From: Paenibacillus sp. N3.4
Lineage (GTDB): Bacteria; Bacillota; Bacilli; Paenibacillales; NBRC-103111
Length of the DNA stretch: 64,000 nucleotides
Reading direction: 5' to 3'
Assembly (NCBI RefSeq): GCF_008017805.1
Contig: NZ_VRTT01000013.1
Location: 57,212 to 121,211, forward strand
The stretch's first letter is position 1, and every line of letters starts with the position of its first letter. Position numbers and translations under genes: made by a program. The notes under the pieces are model-generated. The model did not search any database. It saw only the letters and a program-made list of their open reading frames with translations, and was not told where the DNA came from. Shown one piece after another: positions 25,561 to 36,591 of the stretch.

Positions 25561-26301
25561 ATGAACATTGTCGTTGCGGACGACGAAGGAATCATAAGAG
25601 AGGGTATTCGTTCTGTGGCAAATCAAGCCGGTTTGGGTTTCTCAGTGTGGGAAGCAACAAATGGCTTGGAGGCGTTGCATTTAATTCAAAAGTTTCAAGC
25701 TGATATTGTTTTGACGGATATACGCATGCCTGAAATGGATGGATTGGAATTACTAAGAAATTTAAAAGAAAATGGACTTCATGTTGTTAGCATTATTATT
25801 GCTGATTATGAGGATTTTTCTATGGTAAGGCAAGCAATCAAATTCGGTGTGGCCGAATATTTGTTAAAACCAGCGAGCGTCAGTGAGATCTTGGAGGCTT
25901 TGCAGAAAGCGGCACAGCAGGTATTGCAGATGAAATCTAAAAAAGGGACACCTCTTTCTGTAGTACCCGACAATAGGTCAAACGAGAAACCGATTACGGT
26001 TGCTTTAAAATATATAGATGCCAATATACGTAGACGTCTTACATTAACAGAGGTTTCTAAACAAGCTAACGTTTCTCCTACCTATTTGGCTGCATTGTTC
26101 AAACAAAAGTTGGGGCGGACTTTTCTGGAATACCTTATTTCAAGAAAGCTTGAGATAGCCTGTGTTTTATTGCAAAGAGGCTATCAGTGTCAAGAAGTAG
26201 CGGATTATATCGGTTACGATAATCCAAAGTATTTTGGACAGACATTTAAAAGAATTCTTGGAGAGACACCAACGGAATATCGCAGCAGGCTCATCCACTG
26301 A
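25561..26301 (+). CDS. Short orphan response regulator (receiver + AraC HTH)
   Basis: The protein has 246 residues. The receiver domain (1-120) has acidic pair D7/D8, phospho-acceptor D53 (VLTDIRMPEMDG) and K103 (EYLLKPA). The position of the conserved Ser/Thr switch is Ala81 (SIIIADYEDF). The HTH_18 AraC domain occupies ~145-246 (LTEVSKQANVSPTYLAALFK, then CQEVADYIGYDNPKYFGQTF). It resembles YesN regulators of sugar ABC systems but lacks their long middle region (YesN-type proteins usually exceed 350 residues). No histidine kinase is encoded beside it. AAAGGGAG lies 8 bases before the ATG. Lying between the ABC operon and the enzyme array, it is the best candidate activator of the array. Confidence 0.88.
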   Translation: MNIVVADDEGIIREGIRSVANQAGLGFSVWEATNGLEALHLIQKFQADIVLTDIRMPEMDGLELLRNLKENGLHVVSIIIADYEDFSMVRQAIKFGVAEYLLKPASVSEILEALQKAAQQVLQMKSKKGTPLSVVPDNRSNEKPITVALKYIDANIRRRLTLTEVSKQANVSPTYLAALFKQKLGRTFLEYLISRKLEIACVLLQRGYQCQEVADYIGYDNPKYFGQTFKRILGETPTEYRSRLIH

Positions 26302-26325
26302 AAGGGTCCGCTCATTTCCTAAAGA

Positions 26326-26383
26326 TTTCGAACATTTTCGATAAGATCACCTATCACATGACTTCTGAGAAGTGATGTACAGT
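26326..26383 (+). promoter_or_regulatory. Shared 58-bp control element, copy A
   Basis: This block starts TTTCGAACATTTTCGATAAG and ends TGTACAGT. It matches 54137-54194 at about 49 of 58 positions without gaps. It contains the inverted repeat TCGAA-catt-TTCGA (26328-26341). It lies ~235 bases before the first enzyme gene, as copy B lies ~60 bases before the last. A common regulator is inferred. Confidence 0.75.
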
Positions 26384-26617
26384 AAGGTGCAATGGGTGGC
26401 CAGGTACCGACAGCAAGCTAGTGATAATGCCGACCAAGCTGATTTTAATGGAGGTGATCAAGATCGGGCTGCTGGCGTAACCGGTAAAACGCTGAATGAA
26501 TGTTTGGTTCCAATTGATCTGAATTTCATGACAAGATTTCGAGTAGGAGATATCTAAACAAATGCTGGCAAGAAGTCGCAAATGAGGAAAAATACTATTA
26601 AATGAGGGTGATTTTTT
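26384..26617. other. Leader before the first enzyme gene
   Basis: A long untranslated stretch between the control element and the GTG start at 26618. It includes an open frame of 61 codons with no RBS or protein-like pattern, which I do not accept as a gene. GAGGGTGA just before the GTG is the ribosome binding site. Confidence 0.5.
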
Positions 26618-29600
26618 GTGAAAAAGACAGTGTCATTGGTTCTGTCTTTATTGATCGGTTTCAGTGTATTTTTCTCACCGGCAAACACAAATACCGCGTC
26701 GGCAGCCGTAATGCCGACAGCTGCTGAAGTTGCGGCAAGCATAACGTCAGTTGCGGTGCCGCCTACTGACGCTCCGTATCTGGTTCTGCCGTCGGTGCCC
26801 GACGGATTTAGAATCAGGATTAATTCTACAAGCAACGCCAATGTTATTAAACTGCACGGATCGATCATCCCTCCGGCTGCGAATACTAACGTTAATTTAA
26901 CATTCCTGGTTACAAGAACGACTGACACCCCTGTAACGACGGCTACTACCGGAAGTATCACGGTAACGGTACCTGCTAAAACGGGTGCCGTCTGGACCAG
27001 CTATGAAGCCGAGAGTGCGACAATAACCAGCAACACGGTCACTCAACCTGTTACGATAGCGACTTGCAGCGCTACTACACCTTGTTCTGGCACGGGCAAC
27101 GGGCAAAAGTTAAAGAACGTAGGGAACAGCCCGGACAGATACGTAACTTTTGAGAACGTTACCGTACCTTCTGCAGGCGCTTATTTTATGCAAATGGCTT
27201 ACGGCATTGGCGCCGGATCAAGATCATTCTTTATCAGCGTCAACGGCGGTGAGCGACCGAGGTATCCGTGAGCGGTCCCGGAACCGATTTCAATCCCATT
27301 TTGAATACGTTTACAATAGTGAACTTGAATGCCGGAACGAATACAATTAAAGTTTTCAATAATTCCGCTTGGGCTCCCGATTTCGATAGAATCGCAATCG
27401 GTCCGGTTGTTACGCCGATTGTCGCTTATTCTGTTGCATCGATCGCTTTACCAGCGAAAGACGACACGAGCTTAAAGCTGCCGGTCATCCCAGGATTTTC
27501 CGTTGCGATCAAAAGTTCGGATAATTCGAATGTGATTAAAACGGACGGCTCGATTACACCTCCGGATACCGATACAACCGTAAGGCTGGTTTTGGAGCTG
27601 ACAAGATTGGCGGATGGCGCAAAGGGAACTACAGCGAGCATTCCGGTCATAGTGCCTGCCGGAACCACGGCAGCTCAGGTTGCCGCAAGCATTGCCGCAA
27701 TTCCAGCACCCGTGCAGGATGCCGCCAGCCTAGTGCTGCCATCGGTGCCATCTGGATTTGTTTTGGTAATTAAAAGCACGGATAATCCGGCTGTCATTCA
27801 AACAAGCGGGACCATTATCCCTCCGAAAACAGACACAACCGTTTCATTAGTTTTGGAAGTTACGAAAACTTCCGATAATTCCAAGGCACTCACAGCAAGC
27901 ATTCCAGTGGCAGTGCCTGCGAAAAGCTTGAAACAAGACAATACGAATATCCAATTGAAGACTTCCGGACATCCTAAGCTGACTGCTGTTGATACGAGCG
28001 CCCATACATTCAATACCGTTGCAGGAACAACGGTGGCAGATATCACAGCTCAGGTGGAATCGACAGACGGCTCGACGCAAGCCTATGCGGTTGTAGATTC
28101 CAGCAACACAATCAAATCTTCCGGTTTGTTAGTGACTGGAGATAAGCTACTGGTAATTGCGGCGGACGGCAAGACCCAATCGAGCTACGCCATTACGGTA
28201 ATGGGAAATACGGACATCCGATTGAAAGAACAAGCCTATAACTATGTTAGCGATATAACAGGAGATGTAATTACGATTACATCTGGGGACACCTATATTT
28301 ACACAGTCGATACGGCTGAAGGTGCTGGCCGCACCACATTGACCATAAAAACAGTGGGGGAACTGCTGAATTCCATTACATCTTCGAATTCTACTTCTCA
28401 AACTTATTCAGTCAAGGGTGCAAGCGGGACTAAACAATTGACGGATCCAATAGCAAAGGGTGACATTTTAACAGTAACTGCAGGATCGGATACTCACAAT
28501 TACTCAGTAAATGTCACCAAAGGCGCGTTGAGAGGCAAGATGGAGCTCGTGGGTAGTGCAATCACTGCAAACACGCCGTCTGACGTCGCTTTGAATTTCT
28601 TTGCAGGGATGAGAAGTCCAGCAACAGAGGTCTTGCTCAAGGTTCCAAAGGGGATCGGAGCAACGATGGATAATACATCAGTGAATGTAATCGGCAGAGG
28701 CAAAGTTAAGCTTTCAGAACTTGCGACGCAATCTATAGGCAGAGCGGGTGCCGGATACCGATTCCAGCAGGTAGGTACGGTTGCTATCGATAACCAGGCG
28801 GATGGAAGTCAGCTCATCACATTTAAGGGACTTGATTTCAGACCGGCCAATGGAGCTGATCTTAAAATTACGTTTGAGGGTGTCACAGCATCGGCGGCAG
28901 GCAGTTATGAATTTGCTGCTTCCTACAAGACATCCGAGCCGGAAGTATTAACAAGCCCATGGGGTACAGTGAGTTTACAAGTAGTCAGCACAATAAGCAG
29001 CTTTAATCGCGTATTGGATAAAAGCCTTACTTATAAGGAAAGCAGCGATACTTATACAAAGGCAAAGTTCAACTGGAGTGCTGCAAAGGATGCCGCTTCC
29101 ATCAAGCTGATGCAATCAACGGATAAGGGGGCAAGCTGGACTGAGAGTAATGCTTCAGTCGGTGCGCAAAGTATAGAAGTGGAGGTTGCAAACCTTAATC
29201 CGAATAAAGAGTACTACTTTAAACTCGCAGTTGCTGGCGGAGCGAACACGGGAGACTCTAATATTGCCAAATATTATACCGGCAAATTTAATGCCAAGAT
29301 GATGGGCGCAAAAGGCGACGGGAAAGCGGATGACACGCAAGCCATTGATAATGCCATTTTGTATCTGAATGCTTTGGGCGGCGGTACGCTGCTGTTTGAA
29401 AACGGCACGTTTAACATAAGAACCGTTCATCTTCAAAGCAATGTCTACCTGTATGTCAATCAAGATGCGACCCTATCTGCTTTAAAAGGCGGCGATGCTC
29501 CAGAGACCACGTACTTCTCGGATCTAGGATATCGCTCGGGTACGTCCGCAACGGCAACAGGACCCTACAAAGATCCTGAAAATTACTTTACCAAGCAGGA

Positions 29601-32600
29601 CGTAGGCCATCATTACTTTAGAAACAGCATGTTTTTTGGCGAAAGATTAGACAATATCAAGATTATCGGAAATGGCAGAATTACAGGAAACGGCAATTTA
29701 ACGACCAGTGACGGGGTCATGAGTAATACGCCGGACAATCGCAGCGATAAGATGCTTACAGTAAAACTAAGTACGAATGTTGAATTCGGCGGCTTGGATA
29801 ACGGGCTTGACCTGTGGTACGAAGAGACAAACTCACCGACAACGGACGAACCGTATTATATTCAAAGCATTGACCCAGACGGCAAAAATGAAGTCAAGCA
29901 AAGAGACATTAGCAATATGCTCAGAGTGGATAAGGCAGGGCATTTTGCTATGCTTTCAACAGGTTCGGAAAATGTCAATACGCATGACTTTTATTATGGC
30001 AAGGATGCGAGCGGCAGCGCCAGAGACGTTTTTGACTACATGCAAACCAGCAATGTGTATGCGAAAAATATTTATGCCAAAGGCACCTCCGATGATATTG
30101 TCAAGCCAGGCAGCGACTCTTCACTAGGCTTTACAAAACCGGCATCTAATTTTTATGTTCGCAACATTATCGGCGACACCAACTGCAATCTATTCCAAAT
30201 CGGCAGTGAAACCGTAGACGACATTAAAAATGCCTATGTGGATAATATTTACGTTCTCGCTGGAAATAAAGCCGGATTTTCCATTTCCACGAATGATGGC
30301 GCTACGGTGGAAAATATTTATTTGAATTATGGTCAGACAGGTCCCATTCACCATAAGGCGCAAATGAGACGCACGCGGGCACCGTTCTTTATTTCGATTT
30401 CCAATAGGGGACGTGTGATCGGCGGCGATGCTGTAAGAATGAAATGGATGGAAAACGGTGTACAGCGTGATGAGCTGTTAAGCAAAAATGTCAATATTGG
30501 GCATGTAAGAAATATTTTCATTAAGGATGTCAATATCGAAGAGGTGTATGGAGGAAGTCAGTATAGCAATCCTTCCAAGAGATGGGTTCCATATACCAAT
30601 CAGAGCAAAGCAACGCCAATCATTGCAGGCTACAAAGTTGGTGATGGCGGACCGATCCTGCCGGACGGACGCAGCATTGGCTATATTGAGAATCTGCACT
30701 TTGAAAATGTCGATGTGTTAGTCAAGGGCGGCAATAGCATTGCCGATGCGGAAATTAGTCCGCCGGAGCTGGGTGTCGGCAAGTACAACATTTCAGACAT
30801 TGGGGAACAGCCATCCTACGGGTTCTGGGCTAGACACGTGGACGGTCTGACGTTTACGAATGTCACGACAAGATTTGAGAAAAACGATGACCGGTATGCC
30901 ATCGTGCTGGATGATGTTAAAAATGCGACCCTGGATAATATGAAAATGGTCAAAGGGAGCGCTAACCCCAAAATCATACAGTTAAGGAATGCAAGCAACA
31001 TAACCGTTAAGAATACTTCGTACTACAAAAATACATGGGGCAATCAGCTTACCGCTCTTACAGACTTAAACAATGTCACGGTGACGGGCAAACAAAGCTA
31101 TCCGCTCGCTATACAGAACCCGAACAATACGTCGATTCAATTGAAAACGCCGGCCATCCGAATCTGACGAATTTAGATAATGCTGCCTTCACGATTACGG
31201 CAACTTTGGGAACGGCAGTGGCTGATATGATCGGCCAACTGGACTCAACGGACGGCTCGGTACAGACTTACTCCGTAACGGATTCGTCTGGCGCAGCGAA
31301 GAATTCGGGGATCGTTGAGACGGGAGACCTTCTCGTCGTAACCGCTCAAGATGGGATTACGAAGAAAAGTTACCGTATTCTCGTTCCGCTTGAGATTCTG
31401 GTAAAAGCAGATTCGCAGTTGAATTCTGTTACGAAGAGCATCCCGAGCATTACGCTTTCAACCTCTTCAACCAATGGAATCAGCTATCTGCAAACGAGTG
31501 CTGTGCCAGTTGGAGAGTGGATTGAATTCAACATTGCCGTTCCTGCGGCAGGCACTTATAACGTGTCTTTCCAATATAAGACCAATACGACGGGAAGGGC
31601 TACGGTTCAGCCTTATGTGGGCGGGGTTGCCAAAGGATCACCGGTTAACCAAAATAACGCGACGGCCAATCTGTTTATTCCGGTGGATCTTGGCCAGGTA
31701 ACTTTTGCGGCTGCGGGCAGCTATCCGGTAAGATTCGTGGCGACCAGCGCCGGCTCGATCGTCATCGACTACATCAAGTTTATTAAAGCGTCGGGTGAAA
31801 TTCCGGCCATAACAGGCTTTGCACCGGCAGAGGTTACGGCCAAGGCCGGCGTGGCACCTGAACTTCCTGCAGTTGTAACCGCTCTTTACAGTGACAACTC
31901 AACGAAGGAAATAGCAGTAGCTTGGAACAGCATCGATCCGTCCCAATACGCATCAGAAGGAAGCTTTACGGTAGAGGGAACGGTAAGCGGTACTGCAATC
32001 AAGCCTGCAGTCCTCGTGACGGTTATTCGTACGGATGCTGCAACAAAGTCCGTTTTAAGCGGAACGGAAAGCGTTCAAGCCGGTGAGTCGTTCGACTTGA
32101 CTTACGGGTTGTCCAATGTGAAAGACAGCATTTATGCACAGGATGTTACCTTTACTTACGATCCAGAGAAAGTGGAGTTTGTCTCCGCCGTATCCGTGAA
32201 AGACGGACTGCAGATCGTAGACCGGAAAGAAGCGCCGGGCCAAGTCCGCATCATAGCTGCAAGCCTTGGATCAAGCCATGCGGTCAATAGCGGCGGCGAT
32301 TTGCTGAAACTGAGCTGGAAAGCCAAGTCACTCAGCCAATCTACAACAACGGCTATCGCTTTATCGGGCGTTATCATCTCTAATGGCGAAGGTGTTGAAA
32401 CCCAAGTTGAAGGCGCTTCACATCATTTATCGATCACAGCTAAGGTCATCGTCGATAAAACGGCGCTCTACAACATCATAGCCAGCGCTCAAAGCAAGCA
32501 TGAGACCGCAGTCGAAGGCGGCAGCGCCGGTCAATATCCGACTGGATCGAAAGCGGTGCTGAAAGCAGCGATCGAAAGCGCGAAAGCGGTAGCTGACAAT

Positions 32601-32873
32601 ACGACGGCTACACAGCAGCAAGTGGATGAAGCGGCGGCGGCATTGAACGCATCGCTTGAAGCCTTTCTGGCGTCGGTCAATACAGGGGTGCGCGGAGATG
32701 TGAATGGAGATGGTGCGGTCACAGTCGGAGACTTGGCCATCGTGGCAAGATACTATGGCAAATCGAGCGCTGATCCGGATTGGGATCAAGTTAAAATTGC
32801 CGATGTAAACGGCGATGGCAAAATCGACATCACGGACCTTGCGATCATAGCTAGAGCAATTTTTGAAAATTGA
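26618..32873 (+). CDS. Giant secreted beta-helix (GH28-like) enzyme with cohesin-dockerin tail (two frameshifts)
   Basis: Joined, ~2085 residues. Order: signal peptide; atrophied bacterial Ig (aBig_2-like); CBM35-like module (WTSYEAESATITSN); two aBig_2 modules; two 'NTDIQLK' repeats; a beta-sandwich; FN3 (~29000-29280); right-handed beta-helix (~29290-31050) starting FNAKMMGAKGDGKADDTQAI and containing TSDDIVKPGSDSS; a third repeat; CBM6/35-like module; Ig-like Big_4; cohesin (~32035-32450); FIVAR; dockerin (RGDVNGDGAVTVGDLAIVAR and ADVNGDGKIDITDLAIIARA). The beta-helix is GH28/pectate-lyase-like, so a pectic or related polysaccharide is the likely substrate. One-base losses near 27251-27258 and in the A-run at 31144-31147 split the frame, with clean homology on both sides. 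First gene of the array; GTG start with GAGGGTGA. Confidence 0.83.
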
Positions 32874-32888
32874 TACTGCTTCTGAATG

Positions 32889-32930
32889 GAATTCATTGGG
32901 GGAGGGCGGAACTTCCTTCCCCTCGAATTC
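32889..32930 (+). promoter_or_regulatory. Junction hairpin 1
   Basis: GAATTC.TTGGGGGAGG pairs with CCTTCCCC.GAATTC in the gap between the first and second array genes. There is no T-run, so mRNA processing or stabilisation is as likely as termination. Confidence 0.7.
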
Positions 32931-32979
32931 ATCGGCAGAAGAATATTGGTGAAAAAAATTCGAAGAGGAGTCAACAAAA

Positions 32980-35900
32980 ATGAAAAACCGCACCGTTTTG
33001 TTTAAAAAAATGTGCGTAACGGTCCTTATACTATCACTGATCATTGGCAACGTGTTTACCGTTTCGGGTGCATGGGCAGCCGGCAGTGTTAATACGGATA
33101 TTAAACTGCAGGCCTCTCATCCAAATCTCGTATCTATCGCTATAACTCCTAAACGTATCATCACTGCCGTAACTGGTACAACGATTACGCAACTATTGGC
33201 TCAGATCCAATCTTCTGACGGTTCGGCACAGACTTATGGTGTCATAGATAAAAATCGCGATCCCAAAAATAATGGTGTTACGCTTGCGATCGACGATAAA
33301 TTAGTCGTAAAGGCCGAAGACGCAACAGTAACTGCAGAGTATACGATAACCCTCGTGGCGCAGGACGAAAATACAAACATCAAACTAAAAGATTCACATC
33401 CTAATATATTGGATATCGATACGGTTCATCGTGCCATCTATGTGATTAGCGGCGCGACTGCAAGCCAATTGACGGCTCAGATCCAATCCTCTGATGGATC
33501 GATTCAAAGTTATTCGGTTGTTGATGCCGGCAACAATCCGAAGGGAGCGGGTCTACTTGTAACTGGGGATCAATTGCTTGTAACGGCGTCAGATGGCGTG
33601 ACAACGGCAAGCTATGAAATCGATACGCTCTTTTCCAAAAGATATGAGAGTGAGACTGCTGCATTTACATCTTCAATCGTCACAAATACCGCCAACGATG
33701 CGGCTGCAAGCGGAGGCTCTTATCGACAGTTTACAGGCACGCCTAAAGTAGGCGACTGGATTGAATTTGCGCTGGATGTTCCGGAAGCCGGTATTTACAG
33801 TGTCAGCTTCGGCTATAAAACCAATAATAACAGATCATATCCCAGTTATCCGTCGATGGGGTATCGCTAGGCAAACCGATAGACGAATACGATACGATTC
33901 AGGCCTATACCCAAGCGAATTTGGGTAGTATTAACTTCCAATCGGCTGGAAGCCATAAATTCAAGTTCGTTATTACCAGTAAAAATACAGCCAGTTCCTC
34001 GTATTCAACTACTTTCGACTTTATCGAATTGGTGAAAGTACCAGCCGGACTGTCCGACAGATCGGACAATACGGATATCAGGTTTAAAAATACCAACCCT
34101 TATTTGACTGCCGTGAGTAATACGGCCCATACAATTACGGCAGTAAGCGGCGCAACTCCTGCAGATGTATTGGCGACGCTGGGCTCCACTGACGGTTCGA
34201 CCCAGGTCTATTCCGTTCAGAATACAGGAAATGGTCCCAAAACATCAGGCATGATCGTTTCTGGCGATAAAGTCGTCGTCACTGCCGAAAACGGCATGTC
34301 AGCCATATTTAATATGATCCTTGGTGTGCCTGTCGGTACCGATATGCCTTATAACGCTCCTGTCATGCTGGCTGAAAATATGTGGGTGCCATGGGCACTA
34401 GACATGGACAATGAGGGCACGCTATACGTCACGGACCGCAAAGGAACATTGCATTTTATTCGCGAAGGCCAGCCGTTGTCGGCTCCGATGATTACATTCA
34501 CGGACACATTCACAACAGGAGAGAGCGGATTGCTCGGTTTGGCTCTTCATCCGGATTTTGCAACAAATCGCCTGCTGTTTGTCTACCACACTTACAAAGA
34601 AGCTGGAACGAATAAAATTTATAACCGGTTGATGCGTTTGAAGGTCAATGCCACGGGCGACAAAGCGACGGTCGACAAAATCATGCTGGATCAGCTGCCG
34701 GGAAGCGACGCCAACGGCAATCACAGCGGAGGGCGCATTAAAATCGGTCCGGACGGATATCTGTATATCGGCGTAGGTGAAGTTTACAACCAAAACATCG
34801 CGCAAGATCTGAATAGTTTTGGCGGGAAAATCCTACGCATGACGTTGGATGGCGACGTTCCGGCTGACAATCCGTTCCCCGGATCTTATGTTTACTCCTG
34901 GGGCCACAGAAACCCTCAGGGACTTGCCTGGGATGCTTCCGGGCAGCTTTACGGCTCTGAGCATGGAGCGACAGGACATGACGAGATCAATAAAATCATA
35001 AAAGGCGCCAATTACGGTTGGCCGATCGTTCAAGGCGATGCGGTAACTAAAGTTAACGGCGTGAATACGATGGCGCCGATCCTGCATGCCGGATCTGACA
35101 CATGGGCGCCTTCGGGAATGACTTTTATTAAGAACGGCCCATGGGCGGGCAAGTTGTTAGTCACCAATTTGAGAGGCTCGCAGCTGCTGCTGATCACACT
35201 TGACGATAACGGCAGAGTCACGCAGCAATCTTATTTTAAAAATACGTATGGCCGAATCCGGGATGTGTTCGAGGATCCTAAAGGGAACCTGTATTTTTCA
35301 ACGAGCAACCGTACCGGCACAGGGGCGAAACCCGTCGCCAACGACGACCGGATCTTTAAGCTTACTCCGAAGTTTGTTGTAGAGGACCAAACGACCAACA
35401 CGAACATCCAGTTAAAGGCAGATGCGCATCCTAATCTGGAATCGATAGATACGGCCGCACGTACGTTAACGGCGATGAACGGCGCGACCGTGCAGAATTT
35501 GCTGTCTCAAATCCAATCGGCAAACGGGACGACACAAAGCTATTCCTTAACGGATTCAAACAACAATGTAAAAGCGTCAGGCTTGCTGGTTACCGGGGAT
35601 AAGCTGGCAGTAACGGCTCAGAATGGCATAACCAAAGCAACCTATATCATTACCGTTCTACCGGGCGCCGAAGCCAAGCTTACTGCTGAACTAAAGGGAG
35701 GCAGCAGCGTTTATGCAGGCGGAACTTTCGATCTGACCTATGGGTTGATACATGTAAGGGACGGCATTTTTGCGCAGGATGTTACGATAAGCTTTGATTC
35801 TGCGAAGGTACAATTTTTATCGGCGGAATCCCTAAGAAGCAGTTTCGTCATCGTTGAGACCAAGGTGACAGATGGAAAAGTTCGCATTCTTGCGGTAAGT

Positions 35901-36511
35901 CTCGGAGAAGACAATGCGGTGAAAACAGATGGTCCATTGTTGAAGCTTCATTGGAGAGCTTTAGCGCAAACCAGCTCTACAACATCGAAGTTACCTTGTC
36001 CAATGTTGTTGTTGCTAACGGTGAAACGAATGCGAACGGAGAAACAGCGCCTGATGGAACAGGAACACAAGTAGATATCGAAATTATTTATATCGATAAG
36101 GCAGGATTGAACGCCTTGATTGCCGATGCTCAAAGCAAGCATTATGCAGCAACCGAAGGCAGTGGTATCGGTCAATATCCGGCAGGATCGAAAGCATCGC
36201 TGCAGACGGTCATCAATAACGCTAAGGCAGTTGCCGACAGCACTTCAGCTTCGCAGCAGCAAGTCGATCAAGCGAAAGCGTACTTGAACGCTGCCTTGCA
36301 ATCATTCCTCGCATCGGTCATCACTGGAATACATGGAGATTTGAATGGCGACGGTAAAGTCACGATTGGCGACTTGGCTATTTTGGCAAGATTATACGGC
36401 AAGTCATCCGCTGACCCGGATTGGGAGCTATATAAATTTGCTGATCTCAACGGCGACAACAAGATTGACATCGAAGATCTTGTCATTATCGCAAGGTTGA
36501 TTTTCGAATAA
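32980..36511 (+). CDS. Secreted PQQ-type sugar dehydrogenase with CBM and cohesin-dockerin tail (two frameshifts)
   Basis: Joined, ~1177 residues. Order: signal peptide (to AWAAG); two 'NTDIKLQ' repeats; CBM6/35-like module (GGSYRQFTGTPKVGDWIEFA); one more repeat; GSDH-like six-bladed propeller (~465-800) with WALDMDNEGTLYVTDRKGTL, GLLGLALHPDF, NHSGGRIKIGPDGYLYIGVG, GHRNPQGLAWD and GANYGWPIV; another repeat; cohesin; FIVAR; dockerin (HGDLNGDGKVTIGDLAILAR, ADLNGDNKIDIEDLVIIARL). The GSDH family oxidises aldoses or cleaves sugar derivatives, with PQQ in the best-known members. Single-base losses near 33841-33843 and 35980-35985 break the frame; the sequences across both are homologous to intact sisters. 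GAGGAG 9 bases before ATG. An oxidoreductase carrying cohesin and dockerin is unusual. Confidence 0.83.
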
Positions 36512-36535
36512 CCATAACGAATGAACAAGATTGAT

Positions 36536-36558
36536 GGAGGAGATTCATTCTCTCCTCC
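36536..36558 (+). promoter_or_regulatory. Junction hairpin 2
   Basis: GGAGGAGA-ttcattc-TCTCCTCC followed by an A-rich stretch, between the second and third array genes. Confidence 0.7.
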
Positions 36559-36591
36559 CCAAAAAATAAAAAAAGAAGGATTTGATGCTCA

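Noticed and set aside
26372..26557. Open frame of 61 codons in the leader of the first array gene
   Set aside because: It has no RBS at its start, no recognisable domain and overlaps the shared control element, so I treat it as chance.
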